64,000 nucleotides of DNA, from positions 10,444,501 through 10,508,500 of the forward strand of contig CP114492.1 of the NCBI GenBank assembly GCA_027186245.1. Reading direction: 5' to 3'. This document shows positions 22,447-34,904 of the stretch, one piece after another. The stretch comes from Coriaria nepalensis. Lineage: Eukaryota; Streptophyta; Magnoliopsida; Cucurbitales; Coriariaceae. The notes beneath the pieces are model-generated. The model had not been told where the DNA came from. It saw only the letters and a list, made by a program, of their open reading frames with translations, and ran no database searches. The translations under genes were made by a program, and so were the position numbers. Positions within the stretch are counted from its first letter, which is position 1. Each line of letters starts with the position of its first letter.

Positions 22447-23142
22447 TCTCCCTCTTCATGTTTGATTCTAGCGTATGAGATTTGGAGCTTGTTTCTTGTT
22501 CATAGGTTTGATTCTTATGTAAATCGCAGACCATCTTTTCTTCTCTTCTTATCCTTGGTTTAACTTTTCGTGCCTTTTTTGTTTTATTCAGACAGTTTTT
22601 CTTGGTGTTTGGTTCGATGTTGTAATCTTCTTCCTCACATGATGTTTTAAGCTTTGGATTTGTTGGATTCTCGAGAAAATAAATAGAAAAATTGTTGAAT
22701 TATAAACTTTTGAATTATAAAAGACAAAAAGGAAGAGATTTGATAGAGAAACTATAGAGCTTTCTAACTCGGACTCTGCTACAGAGCTGTAATTTGTTAT
22801 TAAGGTATGAGATTTGCTCTGGTTTTTGAGCTGAGAGTACAGACAGAGCTTTTACTCTGTTCAGTATGCCGTATACGGATCAACGGCCACTACACAAGCT
22901 CTGTTCTCGCCTTACACGACATTATTTCTGATGTCGTACTTACTCTAGATAACCGACATCTTTGTTTTCATGTGGTTTCATTCTTTCGTACAATTTTATC
23001 TTTTATGTCGTCTTGATATCGTACCAGCCCACGTTATCAAATCAACGCTACAAGGCCCGGCCCGTGAACGCCTTCCCTTTCCTAACACTCTTCGACGAGA
23101 CGACAGCCAACCGTTAGGGCTTTGTTTCCTTTTTACGACAAC
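22447..23142. other. Intergenic before the PPR gene
   Basis: Presumed 3' UTR of the small ORF and promoter of the PPR gene. No coding region recognised. Confidence 0.5.
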
Positions 23143-24661
23143 ATGCAGCTCCTTTACTCGAATCCATGGCGGAATTCTTTCATTTCTAGGGTTTTGGGAA
23201 CCCTGTTCTACTCCACTAAAACCCTGACCTATTCGAAACCGACTGTAGATACTCTATACCGTAATATTTCTCAGGCAGGAGACCCTAGAGAGTCCATTTC
23301 CACTCTACTTGATCAGTGGGTTGAAAAGGGGGGTATGTCAAGCAAACCCAGCTTCAACAGTTCATCAAGCGGCTCAGGAAGTACCGTCGATATGCTCATG
23401 CTCTTCAGGTACCTTTAATTTTCAAAATGCATATCTTGGATATGGAATCATGAACTTCGAATTTTGAAAATCCACGTTTACTTTGAGGAATCTTAACTGA
23501 CTTCATTTTGTTGCGAATCTGATTTCATTGGATCTAATTGGTATCAGATTTCAGAATGGATGAGTAATGAAAGGAGCCATGATCTATCGCCTCCTGACGT
23601 TGCAGTTCGGCTCGACTTGGTCTCCAAAGTTCATGGCTTAAAAGAAGCTGAGAAGTATTTTGATAGCATTCCTCATTCTTTGAGAGTCAACAAGGTCTAT
23701 GGCGCTCTTTTGAAATGTTACGCAGATCATAAATCCGTGGAAGAAGCAGAGGTCTTCAAGGAGAAGATGAGGGAGGGAGGATTTCTGCAAACGTCACTAC
23801 CTTACAACGTTATGCTAACCCTTTATTCTCAGCTGGGTATGCATGAGAAACTTGATCGATTAATGCAAGAAATGGAAGAGAGGGGAATTAGTTACGATAA
23901 GTTCACATATAACAAGAATGCATATGCAGCTGCATCTGATGTCGGAAAAATGGAGAAGCTTCTGATGATAATGGAAGCCGATTCTGAGATTTGCATAGAC
24001 TGGCATGCTTATTATGTTGCAGCTAATAGATACCTCAAAGCTGGCCTATTAGAAAAGAGCAAGGCTATACTAAAGAAAGCAGAGCAACTCATAAGGATTA
24101 ACCAAAAGCAGCTCTCATATGAATGCCTAATCACTCTGTACGCAACTATGGGTAGTAAAGATGATGTTTATCGGATGTGGAACTTGTACAGGAATATGGG
24201 TTTAAGATTAAACTCTGGCTATCTATGTATTGATTAGTTCATTAATGAAGCTTGATGACATCGATGGTGCTGAGAGAATCGTGGAGGAATGGGAATCTGT
24301 TCAGGTAGTCTTTGATATTCGGATTCCTACTATGATGATAACCTTTTACTGTAACAAGGGACTTCTGGACAAGGCTGAAGCATGTAATGGGAAGCTTATA
24401 GAAATTGTGAAGGGACCACAAGCAAGTACTTTGAGTCGTCTGGCTTCTGGATACCGTGTAAAAGTTGAGATGGATAAGGCGGTTGAGACAATGAAGAAAG
24501 CAATCCTGCTAAGTCAACCGAGATGGAAGCCTACCCGTGACACTTTGGCCGTGTGCCTCAAACACTTGAAAAAGAGGGGAGATTTGGATGAAGCAGAGGA
24601 GCTTTTGAGGTTAACTAGAGAGGACGGTCTTTTGTGGGTCCATGATAAGTCTGTTGAGTAG
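23143..24661 (+). pseudogene. P-class PPR protein gene with two frameshifts
   Basis: The product resembles Arabidopsis At2g20710-type mitochondrial pentatricopeptide proteins that bind organellar RNA. Exon 1 starts at 23143 (MQLLYSNPW) and contains TLYRNISQAGDPRESISTLL. At the G run 23329-23334 the frame must shift by one base to read LQQFIKRLRKYRRYAHALQ, which the family has here. Exon 2 (from about 23549) reads EWMSNERSHDLSPPDVAVRL and then several PPR repeats such as VYGALLKCYADHKSVEEAEV. At about 24222-24232 the frame shifts again, from GYLCID-stop to ISSLMKLDDIDGAERIVEEW, which stays open to the stop at 24661. Everything between is intact. Either the gene is a young pseudogene or the two sites are sequence errors; the first lies in a homopolymer. 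Confidence 0.8.
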
Positions 24662-25719
24662 ATTTGCAGTGAGAATCGACATTCGAGTCCCTTGATCGAA
24701 CAGAGTCAAAGAATGAAAACAGCAATGGAGTATCGCATTTGAATCGTTTTCTTGTCGTCTTAATTTTGAGTCTATGGAACAGTGAAGGCAAATTTAAATT
24801 TCTCATCTGAAAAATTTGAATATCAATGAAATTGTTTCTGCTGTACATTTTGTTGCTATGTGCGTAATAATGAAAGTAGGTCCCGACCCAAGAAGTTTCC
24901 TGCTTCATTTTCTGGCACCCAATATTTGTCTTTTTGTCTATTGTTTCAATCCCACTTCGAGATTGGCACCTGAGACGAAATAATGCTAACTTTAGACGTA
25001 TCCTTTCAACTGGTGTCATGGGAACCGAAAAGTGGGGAGCAAACTTTTTTTAATTAATGAATAATATCTATAGCTTGACAACGAAAATTGAACCAATTTA
25101 GACCGCTAATCTAGCAACTGATAAGGATCTTAGAACTGTCGTGAAACTGACGTTTTACACATGAAAAAGATGCAGACACGTTCTCTCTCTCAACTCTCAA
25201 CTCTAAACTCTCAACATAAGTTTCTGTTGTACTTTACCAGCTGGACGACTGGCTGACACCACCATCTTACCTCGATTATTACTACATCAAGTATGGTCCT
25301 CTTGGACCATATCAGCTTTGTTCTACAGAAGTATGTCAAATGATGTTAGTCAAAAGGGGTTTTCCCCCTCTTTCTTTTCATCGAGTTGTGGAGATTTTTT
25401 GTGCGTGGGGTATCCTGTAATTTGCATTATGCATATTCTACAAAGTGCGATAATGATCGCCATGAATGAAAGTTTTACCTTTATCATCTATTATATATTA
25501 ATATGCGCACGATAATTGGCACGACGATGGTCCATCGCGTAGTAGCATTTTTTTCTATGCCTATTAGCTAGCCAAAAGAAGCCAAGTTAAGCAAGGAGAC
25601 AAGGCATCAGCTAAACAACTGCGTTATTTATGATATCCACAGTTTTTTTTTTTTTCTCTCATTACTTTTCAGATATAGAACACGAAATAGTACATGTAGC
25701 ATACAGTAAGATTTAGCAT
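24662..25719. other. Intergenic between PPR and RING genes
   Basis: Convergent 3' regions of the PPR gene (plus) and the RING gene (minus). A T run lies near 25646. No further gene recognised. Confidence 0.5.
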
Positions 25720-26403
25720 TCAGAAGAAGAGAAGACATAAGACTAAGCAACAGAAGAGAAAGAAGGACATTCTGCTAAGTGATTCATCGAGAAGCATCAT
25801 GTGCCTTCTAATCCTAGGACTAGTACTACCAACGAGACTGTACGAATTCGGATAGGCGTACAGATTTGTTATGCTGTTCCCGAACAGCCTCGCATGAAAG
25901 ACGTCCCCGTACACTCCAATCGCTGGATCATCATGAAGGACATGGGCCCTGCTACTTCCGGCTCGAGAATAGTAGTGATGTGGTGGATTACGGTAAGGAC
26001 TAGTGACGAGGTCTGGAGATATCGGACTCGAAACCCCACAAGTAGGGTCAACGGACCTACGTGGAATGATGATTCCGAGATCAGGAGCGTTTCCTTTTGA
26101 CGGTTTTTTGGTCTGACCTCTGCCGTAGAGAGGGACTAATGTCGCGCGAGAAACTTGGGATTTGCAGACAGGACATTGTTGGCATTGCTTGTGTTGTTCT
26201 TCGGAGGATATGTTCAGGCAAGTAAGCCATTTGTAGATACATGGCCAGCAGTAGAGGTGACCACATAGAGTTACTACCGGTTCTTCAGCCGGCTCGAGGC
26301 ATATGTTACAATCAAAACCACCCGATGGATCATCATCTTTGGAGTCTTTCATGCCGTCATTTGGCGATATAGTATCTTCGACGTACTCTTCTTCTATGTC
26401 CAT
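25720..26403 (-). CDS. RMA-type RING E3 ubiquitin ligase, membrane-anchored
   Basis: A single minus-strand exon encodes 227 aa. An acidic N-terminus leads into a C3HC4 RING (Cys32, Cys35, Cys47, His49, Cys52, Cys55, Cys77, Cys80) with the sequence CNICLEPAEEPVVTLCGHLY. The C-terminus ends in a hydrophobic tail (FFLFCCLVLCLLFF) that would anchor the protein in the ER membrane. This architecture and the lack of introns define the RMA family (RNF5-like), which ubiquitinates misfolded or trafficking membrane proteins such as aquaporins. The middle region is Pro/Ser-rich and poorly conserved in the family. As I recall, RMA2 (At4g28270) sits near EXPB3 and FLOE1 in Arabidopsis, matching this neighbourhood. 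Confidence 0.9.
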   Translation of the reverse strand: MDIEEEYVEDTISPNDGMKDSKDDDPSGGFDCNICLEPAEEPVVTLCGHLYCWPCIYKWLTCLNISSEEQHKQCQQCPVCKSQVSRATLVPLYGRGQTKKPSKGNAPDLGIIIPRRSVDPTCGVSSPISPDLVTSPYRNPPHHYYSRAGSSRAHVLHDDPAIGVYGDVFHARLFGNSITNLYAYPNSYSLVGSTSPRIRRHMMLLDESLSRMSFFLFCCLVLCLLFF

Positions 26404-28854
26404 ATTGTTCGGATTAATTTCACGGGATATAATTGTTGGATTTTCCTAGATCAGATATGTTCATGGAAAACTAAGTTAGGATGATGATGATCATATATAA
26501 CATAAGTTACGTGTTGGCGAAGCACATGGGTCCTACCGTATCGAAGTAGAAAAACTTGAAGAAAGTAACTGATATGGATAATAACAATTAACAAGTTGCA
26601 GAATCAGCAGGAAAGTAGATAAAGATTAAGATCCATTTTTACAATCACAAATGCTTTTAGAATACCGATTTTGGTAGAACCATTTGCAACTCAAGAGGGG
26701 GATGAACAGTAAAGTAGATATGGACCATCTTTAAGAAAAATATTAGAAAATTTTCCCATATGATAAGTTTCGTCTGCAACTTGAAGAAATCAGTTGAGAT
26801 ATGAACTTCTTGTAAAAGCTGCGGAAAACTTATGCTTTACATGGAAGAAAAGTATTTTGCTTTAAATATTTTTTCCAAATAAGACAGAAAGAAAAGTAAT
26901 GAAACTAGATACGCATCCTTCTAACTCTAAAGGCTTTTAATCTTGAGAAAACAGAGTGTTAGCAACAGCAACAGCAACAGCAGCAGCAGCAGCAGCAACC
27001 AAAAAAAATTTCGTTACAGAAAACAAACAAAAAAAAAAAGACACATGAAATCAGTATCCTCTTAATCACTGCTTAATGAATGTTAAAAAGAGAGAAGCGG
27101 AGGGTGTGAAATGGTACCAAAAGAAGGGGACTGGGCTTATGCTTGGTATTCCAGCGTCAGAGCATATGGAAGCAACAAGGCGAAGGGATGGTAGGAAGCC
27201 TTTTTCTTCTTTTCATAAGGAAAAAAAAAAAAGGAGAGAATTCATTAAATGCAGTTGCTTACTTGCTTATATTGTACTTAAGATTTGTAGAAGATACACA
27301 AAAATGGACGTAAAGTTGTAAACAAGTAAATACCAACTTTATCCCCCACTCCTAACTTTGTTCTTCCCCTTTCCCCCGTCTCTTTCCCTAGCAAGTACAG
27401 AAACATTAACAAGCAAGTAATAATATATACTATTTCAAAATTAATTGAAAATAAAAATAATTAATTTATATTTTTCATATATTAATTAAAAAAAAATTAT
27501 TCTTAAAAATGAGATATATATTTTTTTATATATAATATTATTTTGAATTTATATATAAATATTTTTATATGAATGATGCATAATACGTACGACGACGACG
27601 GTTAATCTAATTATATGTTGGATCTAATTTTAATATTATTGATGAGTTTAATAAATTTTTCTTCTAAAATCTTATAAAGGAAGACATAATTTTTAACTTA
27701 TAAAGTAATTTTCTAAGTAATACGAGACAAATTATAATATTTTCTCTCACTTATGAGCTGATTATTCTAAAAACTCAATAAGTGATATAATAGATGATGA
27801 TAATTGTTAATAAAATATAAATATATATATATATTTAGGATCTAATTTTAATATCATATTAAAATTTAAACTTTCATCTAAAAATTAATCGATAATTAAA
27901 AAAAAAAAAAAAAGTAAGTTCATACTCTTTATATACAAACTTTCTAGTAGAAATACCTTTCGTGGTATATATATTTTTTCAACGATGGCTTTACTAATCA
28001 ATTAAACATGGCCCAGTCGTTCTTTTATTTATTTTTATTTATTTTTATTATAACCTCATATTCTTAATCCCATGATTCCATCTCTATTAGTTTAATCTGA
28101 AATGTGTTTTTACTTAAATTATTGTTTTTTCCCAACTTCCACCACCTATAACTTTCAGGCCCCTATCACCCACCATACCCGCCGCCGCCCCTTCTATCTC
28201 TTCCCCCTGTCATGGACATGCGGCATCCATATTATGATATCCTCTCTCTCTCTCTCTCTCTCTGATCAGGAAGTTGAGTCTAATTGCACAAAAACATCTT
28301 CTGATCATTGCATAATTTAAGCATGCACACAAAACAACATTGATTAGCAACAAGATATGCAATTCAGTTCTTCAGAATATTTCTTAATCTTTTGTGTCTG
28401 TCTTTGCTTTTGCTTCTCGCATGAATAAAGTTTACAGATAAAAAGCTAGAATCAATAAACAATAAATTGTATATACACATGCACGATCCCCTTTTTTGTA
28501 ATATAACTCATCGGTTACATATAGAGAGAGAGGGAGATCGTATTGAGGATGAAAAATGGATGAGTAAGAAGGATCTAGATCAACTTGAATCAGCTGAAAC
28601 TGCTCTTTATGCGTTCAAGCCCAACCCGGTCTGGAAAGAAGATGTTCAGTCCAAATAATCTTTCATTTATTGAAGAGAAAGTGAAACAAATGTGTTTGAA
28701 GTCGGAACAATTACAGGTAGAACAATCACCGATTTAATTATACATATGCGGAGGCAATCAAGCAAACATTAATATCTTAAACAGAATTGAAAACATGTAG
28801 AAGAATGAGAATCTGCAGAAATCAGAAATGGAAGACATTGGATGACCAATTGTT
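26404..28854. other. AT-rich intergenic region, 2.4 kb
   Basis: Promoter side of the RING gene, then spacer. Tracts include CAACAG/CAG repeats at about 26961-26999, A runs at 27027-27039 and 27897-27914, a TA-rich block at 27420-27880, and (CT)n at about 28240-28263. An ORF at 28467-28658 has no recognisable similarity and is not called. Confidence 0.6.
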
Positions 28855-29691
28855 CTATAAGAATTTCTCTATGCTGGCTGATAGCATGGTTTTAGGCACG
28901 GCACCGATGATCGTGTCTTTCTTCTCGCCATTGACAAAGATCAAGGTAGTTGGGACACTTCTGATACCGCATTGGGTTGCAATTGAACGGGATTCATCGG
29001 TATTTAGCTTATAGCAGTGGAGCTTACCGGAATATTGTTCCGACAGTTCGCCGATTACCGGATGGATCATACGGCAGGGCCCACACCACGGTGCCCAGAA
29101 CTCGACTAGGACGGGCCGATCAGCGTGAAGAACAAGCGAATCCCATGTAGCTTGAGTCACAGTAGGAACTGCACCATATTGAAAACAAAACAAGACAGTC
29201 ATATCAGCTGTTACTAATGTACTGGTTCTAGGTTAAATCATTGAGAAACTTCACTTGAAAAGGTAAGATGGAAACAAACACACTGATTCCTATTACCAAC
29301 ATTAGATTCAGTATGTTATCTCCATCCTTCTAATAAGGTCAAAGATGTGTTTTTTTCTCGCATCTAATAAAAGAAACGCAATGAATTTCAGGTACAATCA
29401 CCGAACCACAATAGGAAAGTGGATAAACTCACTGTCAATAGCAATATCTTGAGCTTCGCAGTAAATACTAGCACATCGGCGAAGACCCGTCTGATTTCTT
29501 GAGCTCAGCACAACCATCGATCGCCGGTTCTGGATTTGGATCCTCAATCCCCTAAATTCAGGCATCAAGGCCAATTTATTCCGTACGTAGAAGGAAGCCG
29601 AAGAGGACATGGTTATCGCCGGAGAGAGGCCCATTCCGAAATCGGAAGTAGAATTAGAATACAGACTCATTGATTCAGGTACAGCCGCCAT
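28855..29691 (-). CDS. Thioredoxin m-type, chloroplastic
   Basis: Two minus-strand exons, 29691-29433 and 29168-28855, join in phase 1 to give 190 aa. The first 80 or so residues are Ser/Arg-rich without acidic clusters, as in a chloroplast transit peptide. The mature part is a thioredoxin fold with the redox site WCGPC (Cys115, Cys118), preceded by VLVEFWAP and followed by the cis-Pro motif [10 protein letters not shown] and [13 protein letters not shown]. m-type thioredoxins receive electrons from ferredoxin-thioredoxin reductase and reduce Calvin-cycle and other stromal enzymes. The two-exon structure with the intron just before the mature domain is usual for m-types. My memory of Arabidopsis places TRX m2 (At4g03520) near the CASPL1C1 and callose synthase 12 genes, whose homologues follow here. 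Confidence 0.92.
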
Positions 29692-31136
29692 GGCAAACAG
29701 AGGAGAAGAAAAAGAAACTTGATTAATTTGATTTCACCGTGTGATGAAGGAAGAGAAGAAAGTTAGGGAAATTGTTAAATAGAAAGTGAGAGCTAGGAAT
29801 GGAGAAAAATCGGAGAGGAGACGAAAGGGAGATGGAAAGTTAGATGAAGAGCAGAACAACTGACTGCTGCAACTTGCAAGCTACAAGATGATGGCTGCTG
29901 AGTGGAAGAGTAGCTACATTGACGACATGTCGCTGGCTGTATTAACCGTTTTTGGAAAACGGTGAAATTGAAATGCGGTTGGAAAACGCCACCGTCTCTT
30001 TCTTGTGACCGAGAGAAGACGGGAGAAGAAATTCGGACATCGCAATCAATTAAAAGGAGACCGCAGAAAGTTGCGTTCAATCCTGAACAGCATTTTTTGG
30101 CATCATCCTCCATTATTCAGAAAGTTGCTTTACTTTTTAATTTTTTTAATTACCACTTGTTCTGCTTGAATTGAAGAGTCTCTCGTTTGGCCCAAAAATA
30201 AAAAAATAAAACAAAATAAAATTTGAAGAAAATAAAAAAATTCGCTCATTTTCATTGATAAATTGTGTTAACCTGATTACGGGATAGTCTCGACTGGACA
30301 GTTTAAAAAATTGAGGCTAGAGATCATCGGCAGAGATTATGAAAATAAGATGTCGATGAGAAATGATAATCGAGGCTAAGGTACGGATATGATTGAGAAA
30401 TGAGATATCTCAAGAAGACGTTGAAGCTTAGTCAAGTATTTTCTCACTCGACTCAAACTATTAAATAGCTATGTTGATGGGATGGAAAGAAACTGACACG
30501 TGAGTGAAGACCATATGCTTAAAGTATCAGATAGAAGTAGCACTGTCATGCAATGAGATGCCCTTAACTATGTCCCATTGAGGTGGCGTTGTAATACTCA
30601 AGGAGATGTGTGAGTGGAGAACATATTTATTTCATGATAGGCTGTAAGACGCTGACGTCACCATAGAGCGGAATCATAACGCTAAATAATAGGAGTGCAA
30701 TACATGTAAAATTATCGGCAGTCAACTAGGTATAAAAATTAAATATTTTAATAATAAGAGGTAATGTAAATTCTTTAAAAAAATAACATGTAATTTAAAT
30801 ACTCTCCATTTTCTCTCTAGAAAATTAATTAGACTATCGGAATGAAATCGGCCGACCATTGCCGGCCACAGTTTGCTATTGAGTGCAAATAAAGATCTTA
30901 AAACATATTCTGTAGAACCCATCGGTAATCTACGTCAAACAATTGTATTACACAAATTGCAATCAACTCAAGCACTATTTCAGGCCACTCATATGATGTC
31001 AATTCCGCTGCATCGTTGCAGTTATGCAACAATTTTCATTTTTCTCAGTCTCAATTAAAAAATCTAGTACAAAATCATCTAAGCAGAGGGGATGATGATG
31101 CATCGATGCCGCAGCAGTAGTAATCAGCAGATTGTT
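29692..31136. other. Intergenic between thioredoxin and Ser-rich protein genes
   Basis: Begins with the thioredoxin promoter; the rest has no recognised gene. An A/T-rich tract lies at 30138-30240. Confidence 0.5.
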
Positions 31137-31753
31137 TTATCTGTGACCAGTGACTAGAGTTTCAATGAACCTTAAGCCATCAAATCTGGGTGCAAATTTG
31201 TCGGAGGAAGGAGATCTTCCTGAAGATGAATTTTCTTCAGCTCGTCCCTCCTGAGATATTCATAAAACAAGAAGCTTGGTGAATATGAAGTAGGCAAGTA
31301 TGGGGGTTTCTTGGTTCGCAAGAAATCATAACAAAGAGAACGCATGATTCAAAAGATTGTCTCATAAAAAGCATCCAGAAACTCGTAAATTTTTTTGTGG
31401 GCTTGTTGACAATTTCACAAATTCCATTTTCTAGGCAACCAGACAGGGGAAAAGAAACAGGGGAAGATCACCCATAAAAAAAAATGATAATAAAAAACCC
31501 AAAATTTAATTAACCAAGAACGGAAAATTAACTCAGAATCTGTCAAAATACTTACTTGTCGAGGAAATCGAAAGCTGGAGGAAGTAGAGGAAGAAGAAGA
31601 AGAAGAAGAAGAAGAGGAGGATGCAGATAGAGCAGTGGCAGAGGCAGCAGAGACCGAGGCTGCGAACAGATATGATTTCTTCATTTTTTGGGGATTAGGT
31701 TGATTGCTGGTTCCAGACAAGCCAAGAGGGTTGAGGAAACTGATATTCTTCAT
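31137..31753 (-). CDS. Small Ser-rich plant protein of unknown function
   Basis: Two minus-strand exons, 31753-31556 and 31250-31137, join in phase 0 to give 103 aa; an upstream in-frame ATG at 31801 would give 119 aa. The N-terminal half has MKNISFLNPLGLSGTSNQ, an Ala/Ser region and a run of about 12 Ser encoded by a GAA/GAG-type microsatellite on the plus strand. The C-terminal half ends SDKFAPRFDGLRFIETLVTG-HR, which has the look of a conserved motif. The N-terminus could be an organelle transit peptide. I do not recognise a named family. The intron has a clean GTAAGT donor and CTCAG acceptor, which supports a real gene. Confidence 0.7.
31590..31626 (+). repeat. AGA/GAA trinucleotide microsatellite inside a coding exon
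   Basis: A run of GAAGAA units on the plus strand encodes poly-Ser in the minus-strand gene at 31137-31753. Such a tract is likely to vary in length between individuals. Confidence 0.8.
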
Positions 31754-31801
31754 CGTCCTTGCAGAAGAGCTCGCTCGAAAACCCGATGCCCTTTTACACA
31801 A

Positions 31802-32764
31802 ATCACAAGTCTGTCGTCAGTGGAACTTCAAAGGGTATTCTGGTAATATAAGGATCCATTGCGGCTTCAATTGATTTTGTGGGTTTTGCGCCAATTTAGT
31901 AGATCATCTGTCGACACGTAATTGGCCCAGATGAGACCACGTAGTCACCATGTATATCGGAAATGAGTTCTTTTTGGCCAAAATATCGGGAATGAGTTGC
32001 CGAAGTGGGGAATAGTATTAGGAGCTTGCAACTTGTGGAAGTTAATGGACAACCTTACCCCCCTCACCTCTCATTCTCTCCTTATTTAAATATCGTATTA
32101 TTTATCAAAATCAGATATATATATATTAAAATTAAATAATTAATATATAAAAATATATTTTTTTCTTTTTCTTTTCTAAATTAAATAATAATAATAATAA
32201 TATATGGGAAAAAAATTTATAAAAAAATACTACATTGCTTGTCGTTTGGAGGAGCCGAAAGCAAATATGCCTAAACAAAGCAAAAAAGTCCAAAACAACG
32301 CAGAGACGTATTCGAGTTGTCCATGTCGAACACTTTCTCTCTGTTTATTATTATTTACCTTCAAAACAAGTACCAAATGGTCCACTCCACTCTGATACCG
32401 AAACAGTTCCGTCAGCAAACAGCACAGCCCGTTTCAACATGTGATACTCGAAGATTTCATTTTCATACAGCAAAACTAGTGCAACTTATATCATTCTCTG
32501 TTCCTGCTCTTGGGGAAAAGATTGGGTCAACCACATTAGCAAACATTACTACAAGACAGCAAGCACTATATGTAGCTAAAAATGGACGGTGGGTGGCGAC
32601 AGATGAGAAATTCAACTAAAACACACACACAAGTAAGAAAACCATTGCACCACCCCCTCCTACCAATCTACTACGTACCATCCTCCCAAAAATTTTCTTG
32701 TTATTAACCAGATTTACACGAACTTCACATAACAAAGATTCAATCGTTTTGTCTGTAGCATCAA
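31802..32764. other. Intergenic between Ser-rich protein and CASP-like genes
   Basis: Divergent promoter region of two genes. It contains an AT-rich tract (32085-32225) and no recognised gene. Confidence 0.5.
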
Positions 32765-33440
32765 ATGGCCAAGACAAAGAGGGTCATTCTCCTCCTTTTG
32801 CGTCTCGTAGCCTTAGCGGCTACCATTTCAGCTGCCATTGTCATGGCCACGAGTCGCCAAACAGCTGGCTTTTTCGGTGTATCGTTTGAGGCCAGATATA
32901 ACCATACACCCTCTTTCATGTAAGTTCAGGTCCTCAACTACTTGATAAATTCATTAATTTATACTTGTAGCTAGCTAGTTACATTTCACTCTGTTCTTTT
33001 TTTCCTTGTATCGATGAAGATACTTTGTGATTGCAAATGGTATCGCGAGCGTTTACGGGTTTCTAGTCCTCTTTCTTCCTCCCAAGAGCTTACTCTGGCG
33101 ACTAGCACTGTGCCTAGATATGGTATACATATCATCATCTAATTATTATAGTTTTGATTGAATATGATATCGTTATTGATTGGTTTTTCCCGGATTAATT
33201 GTGTAGGTTGTGACAATGTTACTTGCATCAAGCATTTCGGCAGCATTAGCAATTGCTCAAGTTGGGAAGAAAGGGAATACATATGCAGGGTGGCTTCCTA
33301 TATGTGGGCAAGTACCTAGGTACTGTGATCAAGTGACTGGAGCTTTGGTTGCTGGCTTTATCGGAGCTGTAGTTTATTTGTTACTTCTTTTATATTCTCT
33401 TAACACTTTCCTTGATCCTCTTCTCCTTCAAAAAACATGA
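32765..33440 (+). CDS. CASP-like membrane protein (CASPL1C-type)
   Basis: Three exons, 32765-32919, 33020-33122 and 33207-33440, in consistent phase, give 163 aa. The protein has four hydrophobic segments: residues about 8-28 ([20 protein letters not shown]), about 53-72 ([20 protein letters not shown]), about 85-105 ([20 protein letters not shown]) and about 133-155 ([20 protein letters not shown]). This is the UPF0497/CASP-like layout, related to the proteins that form the Casparian strip membrane domain. CASP-like proteins act at the plasma membrane, but most have no defined role. It matches my memory of Arabidopsis CASPL1C1 (At4g03540), which lies next to callose synthase 12; here a callose synthase 12-like gene follows 5.5 kb downstream. 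Confidence 0.88.
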
Positions 33441-34062
33441 ATAACTGGTTTCACTTTCTTCCTGAATACAACATATGGTTTCTTGATGTATTGGCAAGTC
33501 ACTACATATATATAGCTTAGTTATCATCAATGTGAGCATTATTCATGCAGGCTTCTCATATCATTACATTGCTCTCTGTTTTTTCCCTACATATTACCTC
33601 TGTTCCTCCCCTTTTCATTTTACTACAAGATGTTGGAAACTTTTCATTATTAGCACATCACAAATCAATGTCTACACATTACAAGATCGTAGCAACACTG
33701 AGCATATTTCGATCATCATAACTTAAATGTGTCCAACAATGTAAACCCGAACTGACTAGCGGGTATTTCGTGACATAACATCCTCTAAATATAAAACTCG
33801 GGACGTAAGCAGTGACGTCAATCCGTTCGTCAATGTGGTAGACCTTACGTTTCTTGAAAAAAAGTTGCAGAGCAAGGGATTTCGAGAGACGCCGCATGGA
33901 GGGGGGAAACCAATAATTAGCTTGTATTATCAAGCATAACATCCTTAACCAAAACTGGGAGTATAAAAAACAGCATATCTCCTCCACCTTTGAATGCTAA
34001 ATACCTTATGCTCCAAGCTCTCTCTTTTAGGATTATACCATACGATCGAATTATCCGAGTCC
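33441..34062. other. Intergenic between CASP-like gene and F-box pseudogene
   Basis: No coding region recognised; a minus-strand open frame at 33679-33987 lacks recognisable similarity. Confidence 0.5.
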
Positions 34063-34904
34063 TTAGTTTAACATAATAGCTTCTCCATCGTCAAAATCCC
34101 AACCATGAATATAAAGAAGCAAGCAATTGTCTAACTTGTTTAATTCCAGTTGAGGGGTTAATCCAAGACATGGAAACATAGGGATCCATTGAATCTCTTC
34201 ATCATCAAGCTTCAATGAACAGATCTCAGCAGGCCCACCAGCTGAACAATGATAAACAACCCAATGTAGAGCTCCATTTAAACAGACACAGTCATCTAAA
34301 TTAGGAGAGGTAGGTGCATCGATTCTTATGGTTTTCCATTTGACAGTTCCAAGTGTATACACCTGTCAGAAATTGGATCATATTTACCATCTCCAACTCG
34401 TATGATCTTGTACTGATTTGTCTTCTCGCAAAACCCTATACCACTACATGACCAGTACTCCATGTCCCGGATCGGTTCTGGTATTGGAGCAGCAACACAC
34501 TCTCGCCTAACTGGAGTGCAAACGTAAAATCTGGTGAATTCATGATTAACTAGATTGATCAAACTATTGTAGGGGCCTCTTATACGTAATGATTGAATGT
34601 CGGTTGGAAGGTAATCATGAGCATCAAACCTCAAGATATTCCAAGCATCAGTAAGGAAACCATTTTCGAATTCAACCAGGCAGAATCTCTCTAGAGGAGG
34701 CCTAAAGTGTAAGAGTAATCAAAGTGAGGATTTTTCAAGGAGGAGTTGGGCAAAGTAAGGATCTCAGATAAAATCACGCCATGTTTTGCACACGGTTGAG
34801 CAACGTAGTATGGACTTGATGGGAAATCTGGAAAGAATATTGCTCATAATTTCAATGGGTATACCTGAAAAGTCTGCTGCTCGGCCTCTTCTACGGTTTC
34901 TCAT
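34063..34904 (-). pseudogene. F-box protein pseudogene (F-box associated type)
   Basis: On the minus strand, from an ATG at 34904, the frame reads an F-box (IPIEIMSNILSRFPIKSILR, then CSTVCKTWRDFI). It then meets TGA at 34766-34764 and again at 34721-34719. The same frame continues with a typical F-box-associated domain (GIGFCEKTNQYKIIRV), then shifts near 34360 to a second frame with VYTLGTVKWKTIRI and GALHWVVY, which ends at 34063. Members of this family are usually intronless receptors for SCF ubiquitin ligases, about 350-400 aa. Two stops plus a frameshift, and a short C-terminus, make this a pseudogene. Confidence 0.87.

Noticed and set aside
28467..28658. 63-aa ORF beginning MYIHMHDPLF
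   Set aside because: Contains (AG)n sequence and lacks similarity or splice support; not called as a gene.
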